Below, in pieces: positions 12,101 through 25,500 of a stretch of DNA of 64,000 nt. Location of the stretch: NCBI GenBank assembly GCA_032622095.1, contig CP136066.1, positions 231,636,961-231,700,960 on the forward strand, written 5' to 3'. A program made the translations under genes and the position numbers. The stretch's first letter is position 1. The number at the start of each line of letters is the position of its first letter. This DNA comes from Siphonodentalium dalli (lineage: Eukaryota > Mollusca > Scaphopoda > Gadilida > Siphonodentaliidae). The notes under the pieces are model-generated. The model ran no database searches. It was given only the letters and a program-made list of their open reading frames with translations, and was not told the origin of the DNA.

Positions 12101-15100
12101 AGCATGTGTCACTGATTACGTCATACTGCAGCTGGCAGACTTTGTTAATATAGGTCACGGGGCACTTAAATTAAGATGTCGTCATGTCTTTTTATAACTG
12201 GCCTCAATGGGTGAAATAAATATTTGTGTTTTGTTGATGGTGCTATTATATAGTAAAACTACACACGTGACGCACGCGCGAATGGCTGTTTTGTGTTTTG
12301 GACACTTGTATTTCCATTACTTCAATGCGTCCGTTTGGCTTACATAATGCTCGCAGAAGGTAGTTCAGATATTTATCGATCTATTTTGGTATTGCGAATA
12401 ATATTATGTGCGAACCGCCACGTGGCTTTAAACAGACAAGTCTCATTCGATCTTTAAAATGTTGTGCACGTAATAGCTATTTATAAATATTTGTCGCACA
12501 AAAGTGAGACAAACGCTCTTTATTGCTACCGTATCGGGAATAAACTAACAAGGACTAAAACACACCAAATTCGATCACTTGAAATAATTATGTTACAATG
12601 TTAACCTCTGTATATAACCAAACAAACATATTTTATCTTTCCAACACCATGCATGTTTTTTTCCGAATAACGATTAGATAGGAATACCGGTATGTGATAT
12701 AATTTATACTGCGACCCACCGAGAACTACAAGTGCACGCCTTCGCCAAAAGTTGCAATTTCACATCAAACGATGCCGCCCGACACACACTCGTGAGCACA
12801 ATGAATGTTCACGTAACAAAATCAAAGACTGATTTGACAACGTTGTGTCTTTCAATGTTTGGTGTTTTGCGTGTGTGTTTTTTCGCGCACATTGGTGATG
12901 ATAACAACTTTACTTTGCTGCATGACATGTGCCACGCTTTCTTAGTTATACATTTTATTCCCACCGACAAGAAATCTTCAGGCGCAAATGTTTGTAAATT
13001 GCTTTACTATTTCACGAATGCGTACAATCATACGTCTTGACGATAATATACTATTTACGCGCCGATTATGTTTGGCATATGAACACAACTATATATTTGA
13101 ACGAATATGAATATTTCTGCAACGATCGCCGCCCTGGCCTCCAAGACTAAACTCGGACTCAGTGTTGCTAATGCACCGTCCCCGCTGGTTTCGACCAAAT
13201 TCAGATAAATGGAGGATTAACTTTTCCCATTTTATAAGAAATTTAGATTTCGGAAACACAAAAAAAAACAAACAAATCCGCATGAGTGGAAACCGATATA
13301 GGAATCGGGTGCGTAAATCATTTGACGATATGTAAGATAGATGCTAACAACAAAACTATTACTCCACGGTGTTTTGCGTAATCCAGTCGCCGTAAGCAAT
13401 TATAGTTCAAAAACCGCCGACGTGATTAAACGTGATGTACAATGTACGTGTACATTTGTAATATGTTACATGTAAACCAGACATGTTCATATGTAATCCG
13501 ATTGCATTATTATTCATTTATATTCATTACGTATACATAATTACGTGCAGCTTACAGGTATTCATTCAATACAAAAGTTATTCATAATCATTTACCTACC
13601 GTGTGACGCCTTGTTTCAGTCGTGTTCTCTCCGCGGTGGAGGGCCGTTAGCGGTAATTTGAACGCGGTTACGAAAAAAATACGGCGGTAACAAACACCAA
13701 TAACGCGGTGACCTGCGGTAACCAACGGTAAAAATACCGTACCAGTACCGCGGGTCAACCGCCCTCCGTCGCGGTACAGAATGATAACCGCGGTAGTTTG
13801 GTGGTAACACCGCGGTAAGTACCGGCCCATAACCTCGTTAAACAGGTCGCTTACTGAGAGCATAGCTGTACGTTGTACAGACGAAAAAGCTAATTATGCC
13901 CCTACTAACGTTGATCGTTATTGAAGACAGTTCTGATAACAACTGTATTAATTCATTCAGTGTGTGCTTCAAGTTATTGACATAGCATGTGACGTCACAT
14001 CATGACACGTGCTCTAGAGGAAGCCTCACTGTAATCACGTCAGCTTTTTAATTAAATCTTTCTTTGAATCTATTTCGTGTCAACGCGATTGAACCAATAA
14101 CTTCATATTACACGGGATGCGATCGGGCATGCGTATTGCCATTCTTATAATATATCATCATATCAGACTGCTTTGATGATGCCAATGGCTTCTTTTTAGG
14201 CTGTTACAACTGCGTTTTACATTCAATACTACAGTTGTATTGCGTATGTTTATTAAAGCGTGCACATTGCGCTTAGATACTAGAACGTTTTTATTTATTT
14301 TGACAATCGGTAAAAGCCTATGTTCAACTGCGAGGTACGATTAATTTCCGATGGGCGATTATCGGCCGATGGCCGATTCCGATTCCGATTATCGGAACAT
14401 CACTACAGATTATTTTTAATGGAGTTATGGCCCTTTGACATAGAATTCATGCATGCTTCGATAAATCTACCAGTTTTCATCTGATAGGAACCAAATTTGG
14501 TATGTGGGTTTATCAACTCAACATACATATCAAGTTTGAATATGGGTCAGATCCTGTTTTTTATTCCAGAGTTTATATGGCCCCTTTTTAACTAAGAATT
14601 TAACAGATTTGAGATATATGCTTACAATATATAACCACAGGAGCTTGGAATTTGGTCAAAACCCCTCTTTTATTGGCAGAACCACCACCCGGGACCATAG
14701 GTCACGGAAGGAATGAAACAAGAAATCGTTGCCACCCATTTTGAACTCAACTGTATTCCTACAAAAAATATATTTTCACTAAAAACTGTTGGTACCTCTT
14801 ACACCTTAGATGCCAATCTACAACATTCCATAGGTATATTTTTCCAGTTCTTCGAAAACCTCACTTTATTTCGGTAAGGTATTGTAAATTCACCAACGAA
14901 GACAAATCTGCGTATTCTCCATCACCCGTTCTAGAATCTGAGTAGCGGAACTGGTACCGAAATATGCGGAAACTTTAAAACTATGATCCGGAGACGGATA
15001 GCATGAAAGTACCGTTTATAATTTTGAACATAGCTGCTGATTACATGTTTATTACATGACCGTACCGATGCACTGATCATCATGAACTTTTTGATGGATG

Positions 15101-16519
15101 ATAACATTGGCGTCTAGATGGGAACGAATCATTTTGGGGCTCATTTGCATAAAAACATGGCCGCTGACAGTTTGCCCACAGAGAAAACAATAACTTTGAA
15201 ATAAAGGGATATAATCATATAACAAGGCCCACGTGCATTTTCGCATAACTTTTTAGAGTTATATCCCTTCGACCATAGCGCTCAACACCACACATTAAGG
15301 ACCACATTCGGTTTCAAATTTCCATTTTATTAATTCATGAGGAATTGGTCATTTGTGAGACTATTTATTAGTGGTAATTGGTAGTATGGTAGCACCGTGA
15401 GACTTCAATGCACATAGTATACAGCAGCACTGGGATTTAGCATCGACAATGGGCAGTGCCGAGGCGAAATGAATTTGCGTCAGCATTTTTTTAGCTGAGG
15501 AAAATAAATATAGACATGTTCAATTAGTTTGCGAATTTGACGTTCGTTGAAGTGATAGTGATGCCATGATCCGTACGGCACATGTCCACAAAATAATTTT
15601 ACTCGCAATTTGCACACATTGACACGATCAGCTAGTTTGGTCAATAAAAATCTGACATCGTAATCCGCCTCCAAGCAACCGGTTACGGTTGATAGAGCAA
15701 GCTGCGCCAACTTGAAAGGAGGTCATTGTGCCAGTCGCATGCGCGCAACATACCAATCATCTCACAACGTCGCCAACTAATGCTAGCGCTTTGATGTTTC
15801 CGACGAAGCATATCCAACTTGACAAGCACGTGCTCCGATTTTAACTTTTTCGACTGCGTATTTCCGGGAAGTTTGGGACTATTATACATTTATACTTGCT
15901 CTAACTTCCCTGTTTGTTGGGACCATATGATGGGTTTCAACCTACATGGAGAATATTATAACTTGGGACGGTATTTTACGATATTTTTATTTCAGACGAT
16001 ATTATTGACGATATCAAAATTAAAACCGGCTATACCCGATATATCGTCATATCGCCCAGCACTATTCATTGGGGCTCGCCTGAATATGAAAAGCTGGCTA
16101 CGAATGTGATCGCCATAGAAAAGCTGGCTACATTTGTGATCGATTAAAAAACCTGGCTACGAATGTGATCGGATCGCGGAGCCTTGTAACAATGACCCCA
16201 TCAGCGAAAGTTACATCAAGTAATGTTTTTAATATTTTTTTGGTATTTTTGATTTTGAGAAAAACAATGCTGATGGTGGCTAGCTGTCTTGAATTTAAAA
16301 ATTGAATTTCCAATTCATGAGCACAGGCAAAATAATCATATGCATAAAGCCATTCTTTAAGAGTTTTGGCGCTGATTCGTTATGACACGTGAGTCACGAG
16401 TGACGTATACTATTTATAGATCCTGGTACCGGTGCAGTTAACAATACTTATAGTTGCTTATTACATAAAATTTATGTTAGCGAGTTTATCACTAACACAA
16501 ATTTATAAACTAGTTATTC

Positions 16520-16550
<31 letters not shown>

Positions 16551-19500
16551 AGAGAGAGAGAGAGAGAGTTTTGGTCCCCTCATGACCAATAATTGCAACC
16601 AGTAGCATTACAAAGTCAAGTAGTACATATAGGCCTACTGGTACATAACGAACATAAAACAAGAAGAAAAAAACAATACCACGTGGTCGTGCCATAAATA
16701 GAAATAAATTATATATGAAGTATTTGTACAAATTACCATTCAGTCAAATAAAGAATATCTTCTTGGGTAGTCATCATTTTCATGAGACGATAACAGCAGA
16801 CACAGAAAAATACAGAAATTTTCAGGAAAATGCACAAAACATCAGGATTAGATCTTCAAAAACGAGCATAGTTTGACGCAAACATAAACTGATTTAAGTT
16901 TTCTGGCGCCTAAGTTTGAAAACCGCACGCACTTTCAAATATTTTTGAATTTCGCGGGCTTTAAATTTAGGTTTCGATTTTATTTCGTTCCGACTTTGTT
17001 ATTCCGGAAAAATGGTTTTGTGTCGTTTGTCATTCCGATTCTAGAACGGGTGATGGAGAATACGTAGATTTGTCTTCGTTGGTGAATTTACAATACTTGA
17101 CCGAAATAAAGTGAGGTTTTCGAAGAACTGGAAAAATATACCTATGGAATGTTGTAGATTGGCATCTAAGGTGTAAGAGGTACCAAAAGTTTTTAGTGAA
17201 AATATATTTTTTGTAGGAATACAGTTGAGTTCAAAATGGGTGGCAACGATTTCTTGTTTCATTCCTTCCGTGACCTATGGTCCCGGGTGGTGGTTCTGCC
17301 AATAAAAGAGGGGTTTTGACCAAATTCCAAGCTCCTGTGATATAACCATAGCAGCTTACAACTATTTACTTGTGATATCAGTAAGAGAGACAGGAGATAA
17401 CCTGTATTATTGATAATTAAATCAGATACTCACTGCTGCACTCTAATAGCCATCTGTTGTTTATTGCATTTCCATAATGTGTGTACAGTGTAGGCTCAAG
17501 GATTTATCAACTCCCACACAGCTCTCTGGTTATTGTTTAATAGCATTACTATTGGAGGTTAATAATGTGATTGTGTTTAATATAGTAGATTTGTTGGAAT
17601 TTTGTTGGTTGCATGGGAAGACAACTTTGGTTTTCAAATTTTTAAAAACTTGAGAGCTCTGTATCAATCATGCAGTCTATGAGAACAAAATAATTGTTCA
17701 TAACACTTTTAGAACTGTAGGTCTAGTTTGTTTTATTGATATATTAATGGAAAGCTTTTTCGACATTGATTTCAATTGATTACAAATGTGAATAGAAATA
17801 TTAGGCACACCAGGTTTGATATATTTTTCTTGTACTCTGCATGAGATGAAACTTTTTATGTGTAACTATACCATAGTATGGTACACATAGTGTCAATTTA
17901 CGGATTGACCACTCGTCGTTCGTCCGTCCGTCTGTACGTCCGTCTGTCCGTAGACACTTTAGGCATAATGCGATAACTCTAACATTTTCTATTTGATTGG
18001 GACCAAATTTTGTATATAGCTTTCTCAGCCCAAAATACAGTTCGAGTTCGAATATGGGTTTGATCCGAGTTTTTTTTTACAGAGTTATGGCCCTTTTTTT
18101 ACTTAGAATTCACTCATGCTGCCATAATTAACTCACAAATGTTTTATCTGATTGACACCAAATTTGGTATGTGAGATTGTCAGTCCAAAATACAGATCAA
18201 GTTCGAATATGGGTTTGATCCGATTTATTTTAAAGTAGTTATGACCCTTTTTTTTTTTTTAAATTAGTAATTTAAATTTTTTAAATATTTTTTAGATTGA
18301 ATTTCCTGGCTCAATTTAACACGCAAAAAATATTTAAAAACTTTTATAATAATAAAAAAATTATTTAATTAAAAAAAAATTTGTCATTGACACTAATTTT
18401 TGTTAGTTGTATACCATTAATTAGGTGTGATGTCCTGTTTTGAAAATATGAAGATTTTATTGCAATAGTTGCATGTAATATAATGATGATATAAATAAAT
18501 TGCCATGTGAACATCCAATATCCAGAGTATATGAGAGTACCTTTAATAGATGTCATTCCAAGCGAAATCTGTTATTAATTGAGTGATGACATATATTACA
18601 GAGCTTTAGGGGGTGGTTGTATGAAGGTAAAGATGAACAACCTGCTGGCTGGATAATTGTTTATCCTATCTGTCAAATTGATTAATGGCTAAACCATTGG
18701 ATCTCACAGTGAGAGGTCCTTGTGTGAATAGGGACAGAGTTATGAGATTTAAAATGAACCCCCCCCCCCCCCACCCCAAATACTTTAACCCCTTCTTAAG
18801 ACAAATTATTTGAGTTTTTGATGTTAAGTTTAAGTACTGATATATTTATTACTGTGATCATATCTTTGACCAATTATCAGTTATAGCTAATCGTTATTGC
18901 CAAGGTATGGGTTAAACATAGATCGGCCTCTCGTTGTTTGAATACCGAACTATCTCATGAGTGTCTGGAAAGAAATATAAAGTTTTCACCAGTGATAATT
19001 AGCTCAACTTTACTTTGTAAAGTTTGAGCTATTGCCATGGCTTTGTCGTCCGTCAAGTTTGAGCTATTGCCATGGCTTTGTCGTCCGTCATCCATATGTG
19101 CGTGATTCATCAACAATTTCCTTTAGCACGGGCTACCTTTGGTCGGATCATTATGAAATTTGTCATAGCTGTTTACATTGACATGTAGATGGGAACGAGT
19201 CATTTTGGGGTCATTCGGAAAAAAAACATGGCCGCCAGTGGCCATCTTGGATTTCAAAGTTCAATCCATTAGCACGGGCTACAGGTCGTACTGTTCGTCT
19301 GATCATCATGAAATTTGTCATGGATGTTAATATTGACATGTAGATGGGAACGAGTCATTTTGGGTCATTCGGCCAATAAACATGGCCGTCAGCAGCCATC
19401 TTGGATTTTACTCTTTGCATGACTAAATCCTTTGGCACAGGCTACGGGTCGTACCTTTGGTCCGATCATCATGAAATTTTCATGGATGTTAACAATGACA

Positions 19501-22500
19501 TGTAGATGGGAACGAGTAATTTTGGGGTCATTCGGCCAAAAAACATTGTCGCCAGCAGCCATCTTGGATTTTACTCTTTGCATGACTAATTCCTTTGGCA
19601 CAGGCTACAGGTCGTACCTTTGGTTGGATCATTATGAAATTTGTCATGGCTGTTGACATTGACATGTAGATGGGAACGAGTCATTTTGGGGTCATTCGGC
19701 ATCTTGGATTTAACTCTTTGCATAACTAGACCTTTCTACTTTCCACATTCCTAATCACTCCATTGACTGTAACCCATGAAATTATTCCCTTTTCAAGTTG
19801 AGCTACAGTGTCATTGACACTTTCATTTGATATTTCTTTCCAGACACCAATGAGATGTTTCGGGTATTCAAACAAAAACTGTAGGTTTTATTTTTTATTA
19901 TATGCGACCCGCCATATCAAATCCAGTCGTAACTCGGGATTTTTTTACCCTGTGCCAATGCATTCTCTTATATATGTGAGTCGACCATAGGTCGCCTCGC
20001 ATATATAAGAGAATGCATTGGCCTAACAATTTTTTATCATTTTTTAAAAATAAATGTTTCTTACAATTTTTAGGACATAAAATAAAAAACATCCATTATC
20101 CTGCAGGGAGCCCCACACATATATAGAAGCATATAGAAGAGTGTCGTCTGCTCATGTTTGTCTGGGGCTCTGTATGGATGAAATTATAAAATTGTTAAAG
20201 TATACAAGAAAAAATTATTAAAATTGTAAAAAAGTGTTAGGCCAATGATATAAGAGAATGCATTGGTACAGCAGGTACAGGGTAAAAAAATCCCGTCACT
20301 GGTCACCAATCTTAGTCGGCACCTTTGATATCTGTGTTGGTACACATCAAAGGCCGTGCGCAGCTGACGTCTGTGGAAATACTTTCGCGACAGTGAAAGC
20401 ATTTCTTTTATGAGTGTATATGGGAACAGATGCCCAATTTATATAAACATCGGAATCGGAAATCCGCCGATTGTGCCTCCAGTTATCGGAAATCGGTCCG
20501 ATGGGCTTTTTATGTTTACCCATACTATGTATGGTAAACATAGTGTCGTTGTCCGGATTGACCACTCGTCGTTCGTCCGTCCGTCCGTCCGTCTGCCCGT
20601 CCGTCTGTTCGTCCGTCCGTCTGTCCGTCCGTAGACACTTCACGTGTAATGCGATAACTCAAACATTTTCTATCCAATCAGAAGCAAATTTTGTATATGG
20701 GTAAAAATACAGATCGAGTTCGAATTTGGGTTTGATCCGAGTTTTTGTTACAGAGTTATGGCCCTTTTTCTACTTATAATTCACACATTCTGCCATAACT
20801 CAAACATTTTGTATCTGATTGGAACCAAATTTGGTATGTGAGTTTCACAGCCCAAAATACAGATCTAGTTCGAATATGGGTTTGATCCGATTTATTTTAA
20901 AGGAGTTATGACCCTTTTTCGAAAAAAAATCGATTTTAATTTTTTTTAATTTTTAACTTTTATAATAATAATAAAAAAAATGTCATTGACATTGTCATTT
21001 GTTTTCATTTAGATATTGATGATTATGATACAAGTTGATAAAAAGATTTCCAATGTGTCCCTTTAATTTTTTTAAATAATTAAAAACAATTATAACCATT
21101 ATAACTCTGCCAAGGGTACCCCGAATCACCACACCAAATTTGATTAAATCGGTCCAAAATCTTGTGTTAATATGTACTGGTAAATCTGTTTGGAGCAACA
21201 TTAAATCCAATTCACCAATTGCATTTGGACTACTTAGCTATTGATAAAGCTATATTATTTTCTGATGTCTCTTATGCCAATGTGCAAATAATCTGATAAA
21301 GAAGCCTGTGGTATCTAATTTAAAATAAAGATTCAACAATAAACATCACATGATATTAACAGTAGACTTGGACATCTGTGCTGCAGAGTTTTATCTTCAG
21401 ATGGTCTGATATCATTATAATTGTTATTGGTTTAATAGAGGTCAGTGTTCAACATAAACAATTCCTGTGATTTTTTGACAGCTGTGCTATATAATTGATA
21501 TTAATGGGTCAGTGGTGAGGTTGCTTATCTGTATACTAGGACACATTATTATTGTAAACTTAAATTGGACTCTCTTAACCCAAGTATTCCATGTCCAGGG
21601 CACACCTACACATTTAACCCACGGACTTGCTGGCTGTGGCGGTTTAGCATTACAGATCCTGTACCAGTGCATTCTCTTATATAAATGCCAGTGACCCATA
21701 AATTCCAATAATTTGTGTTATGTACATTTGTCTATAATAGTACATAACAGTATACTCTATAATTCAACACCAAAACTCTCATTTATCCGATCATATTAAA
21801 TTTTTATCGCCAAGGGATGGGTTAACATCTGCCGATCGTGATCGGCCTCTCGTTCATTATCGGAACATCACTATTTATGACTAACTTGATTCGGCATTTG
21901 ATTCTTGCTATATAAAAAGTTTTTTGTGCCCTGAAAAGGTAAAAATTAAAATTCTCCCGCCCGCCCCAATTATATAAAGAAACTCCAGTGAGAATCTAGT
22001 AATATATTTATATTGGCCTTTAAACCCTTCCATGACTAGAGCTTTGGAACCAGGGCTGGCGGTCTATAAAATCCAGGAGGGCTATTAATAGCCCTCCTAG
22101 ATTTGCCTAGGAGGGCTATAGCCCTCAACTGTTACAGTTATGATTTATTTTATCTGAGTTACTACAGCCCTTAGTTTGTCTATTTTTGATGTTGTTTAAC
22201 CCTTTACCCAACAGAAGGGCCTTGTGCCAATGCATTCTCTTATATATGCGAGTCGACCATAGGTCGCCTCGCATATATAAGAGAATGCATTGGCTTAACA
22301 CATTAAAAATTATAAAATTGTTAAAGAATGTAAGAAAAAATGGTAAAAAGTGTTAAAAACAGATTTTTTTTTAGGCCAATGCATTCTCTTATATATGCGA
22401 TGCGACCTATGGTCGACTCGCATATATAAGAGAATGCATTGGCACAGGGCATAACTGTAACCATCACAATGTGGTCAAGGAGCCGGTTCCAATGATATTC

Positions 22501-25500
22501 ATATTTGTATGGTTTTATTGAGACAGACCCAAGATAATTTAGGCTGTTGGAGCTTTATTTGGCCGGTTTTGGCCGGTTTGTTGGGTAAAGGGTTAACTCC
22601 ATTTAAATTAACTTTGTTAAGTGGAAACAAAATGTCCAGAGTTGTGAATGTCAAATCCCCGACAGTAATTATGGTCTGGTGAATATTTAACTATGCTTTA
22701 TATGTTATGATAATTAATATAAACCACAAACAAAATCTAAGAGTGTGTGTACTCAACAATTTATCAGTGGTTATCCAAACAATGCAACAAAATTGGGTGA
22801 GTTTGTCAAAGCATTCTCTATGTTGTGTAATTTTTCATAAATTACACAATCAAGAACAATATTAAATCCAGTATATTTACACTTGAATACAGTTACAAAT
22901 GACTGCTTTATTTCTCAAAGTAATCCATATTCCATCACCGATCACAAGTTGGATTCCAACTTGGAATGGCCGCTTTCGCAGACTACTGCTTCCAGCGGTC
23001 AAGTCGCTCTGTATAGATTTACTGGGTGTGCAATTTAATAAGAGGTTATAATACACCAAATACAAATTAGTAGAGTGATTTCCCTTGGGACCCCCAAGCT
23101 AGGATCAGCATAAAAAAAATTCTGGCAAACAAAGTTGAATTGCCCCTTTTAGATGACAGGTTGACAAAAACGCCTACCCTGGAATTTGCCGAAACGGTTT
23201 GGCGATTCAACGAGCCAAAATTTCCGCCAATAAATGCATTCTTATGAAGGGAAAATTTGGGTTTTCTGTTGATTTTTTTCGAAAATTGGGTAGGTGCGCC
23301 CAATGTGAAACCTAAGTGCGCCCAATTCGCCTAGCGAATATTATGGCATATTTTCCGGAAGTGGTATCTACAAGCTATCAGATCGACCACATGCATGTAC
23401 GTCGTCATTGTTTACTTTGCTAAAATGAAACAAAAATGACATTCAAGTCAAGGTCATTTTTTAGCACATTCAGATATGGGTGGTGGCAGAAAAGGGTTAA
23501 TAAAGTAAGAACACAGACATGTTTCGAATCAAATTTATTTATTTTGACGTGAGTATATAAATGGACACAATTTGATATCGTTGGGAGACTTTCTTATTTT
23601 TCCAGTGATCAATATAGGTTATAATACACCAAATACAAATTAGTAGAGTGATTTCCCCTGGGACCCCCCAAGCTAGGATCAGCAATGACACATGGATGAA
23701 AAGTGCACGAAAAAATGCACAAACGTGTTTCCCGACGAGAAACATAAAATTTAGCCACATGGTGAACGGTTACGGCTGTCAAATTGGCAAATAATTTATG
23801 GGAGGGGTTGGTGTTTTTTTCGATGTCATTTTTTTCTCCATTTTAAGGGTAGTGTGACGTTTGTCAAAACTGCAGTGTGACGCAGCACGTTTACAAGTAC
23901 TTTTGGGCACATTTTCGTGCGTCTAAAAGGACGTTCTTCAATGTTTGATACTCGTGCAGGGTCAAAGCTTTCCTGCGAATACAAGCCAGCGGGATTTGTT
24001 AACATTGAGGCCTATGCAAATTATTTGGTGTATTGTAACCAAGAGAATAACACTGTAAACAAGAATACTTGGAGGCATTATCTCATTATATTAAAGATTG
24101 TCAATCGAAGCGACAATTCCACTGATAGGAACCGGAAACGGAACGAAAGGTTGAACTCAATTGAGAAAGTGACATTTTATCCAGTGAAATATATTGTACG
24201 CTCAACCTTATGAAGAGAAATAATTTATTTTGTTCTTAAAATGTGTGAGAATCGATCAAAAGATCTTTGATTTACGAAACAGTTCGTTCCGGAATTTAAT
24301 GATTCCGCCATGCCCATTTGACATTACCATCAGGTCACGCATGCGCACACTGTACAATATGATTCTTTTGAGGCAGAATTTTACTCTTAAAACACAATAA
24401 TTTCAATAAAATAACTAATTATAAATGTCCTATCGTAGTGGAGGCGGGCTATTAAAAGCTCGCCTTGGAAAATTCTAGGCAGGCTGTAGGCGGGCAGCCC
24501 GCCAGCCCGCCTTGAGATTTCCAGGCCTGGCTTCCTGTAGGGAGCCCCATACAGGTTGCAGCTTGTATTGTGAGTGTCGTCTGCTCACGTCTGTGAGGGG
24601 CTCCATAGGGTAGTTTAACCCTTTCATGACTGGAGCTTCCTGTAGGGAGCCCCATACAGGTGGCAGCTTGTATTGCTGAGTGTCATCTGCTCGCGTCTGT
24701 GAGGGGCACCATAAGGGTAGTTTAACCCTTCCATAACTGGAGCTTCGTCAAATTGTTCAAAAACTCTGTGCCAATGCATTCACTTATATATGAGTCTCCC
24801 ATAGGGAGTCTCGCATATATAAGAGAATACATTGGCCTTACAATATTTATCTTGATCTTGTAAGCCAGTGCATTCTCTTATATATGTGAGGCTCCCTATT
24901 GGAGATCTTTAATCCTGTGCCAGCGCAGCTCCCGTAATAAAAGGGTTAAAAGTTATGTTCATTGTGGAAATCAATGTAAGGGCCATAGTTTTATTCTGTA
25001 TCGGGTTAGTTAAAAAAATGTGTATAAACATTTCTTAGTAGGTATTGTTACAGTTTTGCTGAAATACCTTACAATTTTATAAATTTTTCAGAGTATGATT
25101 AAAAAGTTAAAGAAAAAGACAAAAGAGGCAGTGAAGGAGAAAGTGAAAGAAATAGGATTTGATCCTCCCCCTGGAATATTACACGAGTCTCTACTCAGAC
25201 CCGACGTAAACAAAAGGTATGTAAGTTATATCAGGGAGGGAGGCAGAAATTGGGAATAACTTTCCCAGTTCTCGTTAAAACACATACCCGATACTAACGC
25301 AGTACTACGTCGAAAATAATGATAATGTTTTTTATTTCCGCCAGAAATCATTACATCAGTGTTGACCAATCGCAATATATTATTAGTAAAGTGATGCAGT
25401 GATTGCAGCCATTCAGGTGTTTGTCGAAATTCTAAAATATGCAGCAGTTGTTTTCCCCAGCTGATATAGCGCAATGAATCGTCTGTAACATTTAGAATTT

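Larger units (their letters stand above)
4117..13854. mobile_element. Inner nested transposon ends with GCGGTA-rich subterminal arrays
   Basis: Left TAAGCGACCTGTTTTAACGA (from 4118) is matched in reverse by right CGTTAAACAGGTCGCTTA (to 13853), one base apart in length. The left flank is TTAA and the right flank TTAC, suggesting a TTAA target (Kolobok or piggyBac style) with one mutation. Inside each end lies 200-250 bp packed with GCGGTA/TACCGC words and ACCGCGGT palindromes (4145-4335; 13635-13825). No transposase recognised. The class is inferred from ends only. Confidence 0.6.
3540..14405. mobile_element. 10.9-kb hAT-like DNA transposon with intact ends
   Basis: The left end TAGTGATGTTCCGATAAT (3540-3557) is the exact reverse complement of the right end (14388-14405). 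The element is flanked by a perfect 8-bp direct repeat CAGATTAT (3532-3539 and 14406-14413), the target-duplication length of hAT transposons, and TAGTGATG-type termini fit that superfamily. Subterminal CCGATTCCGATT repeats occur at both ends. I find no hAT transposase inside, so it is non-autonomous. It carries an inner pair of terminal repeats (4117-13854) and a P2RX7-C pseudogene. Confidence 0.85.

Noticed and set aside
20347-20704. ORFs rich in RTDRRTDEQ or SVRPSVRLSV
   Set aside because: They are translations of the CGTCCGTCTGTC microsatellite in a Helentron-like element.
23043-23685. Pair of LTRs (66-bp direct repeats 577 bp apart)
   Set aside because: Too short, no TG...CA ends, no primer site or polyprotein.
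22040-24530. One hAT-like element with CAGGGCTGGC and GCCAGGCCTGG ends
   Set aside because: The ends match poorly and no 8-bp duplication was found; left as local palindromes.
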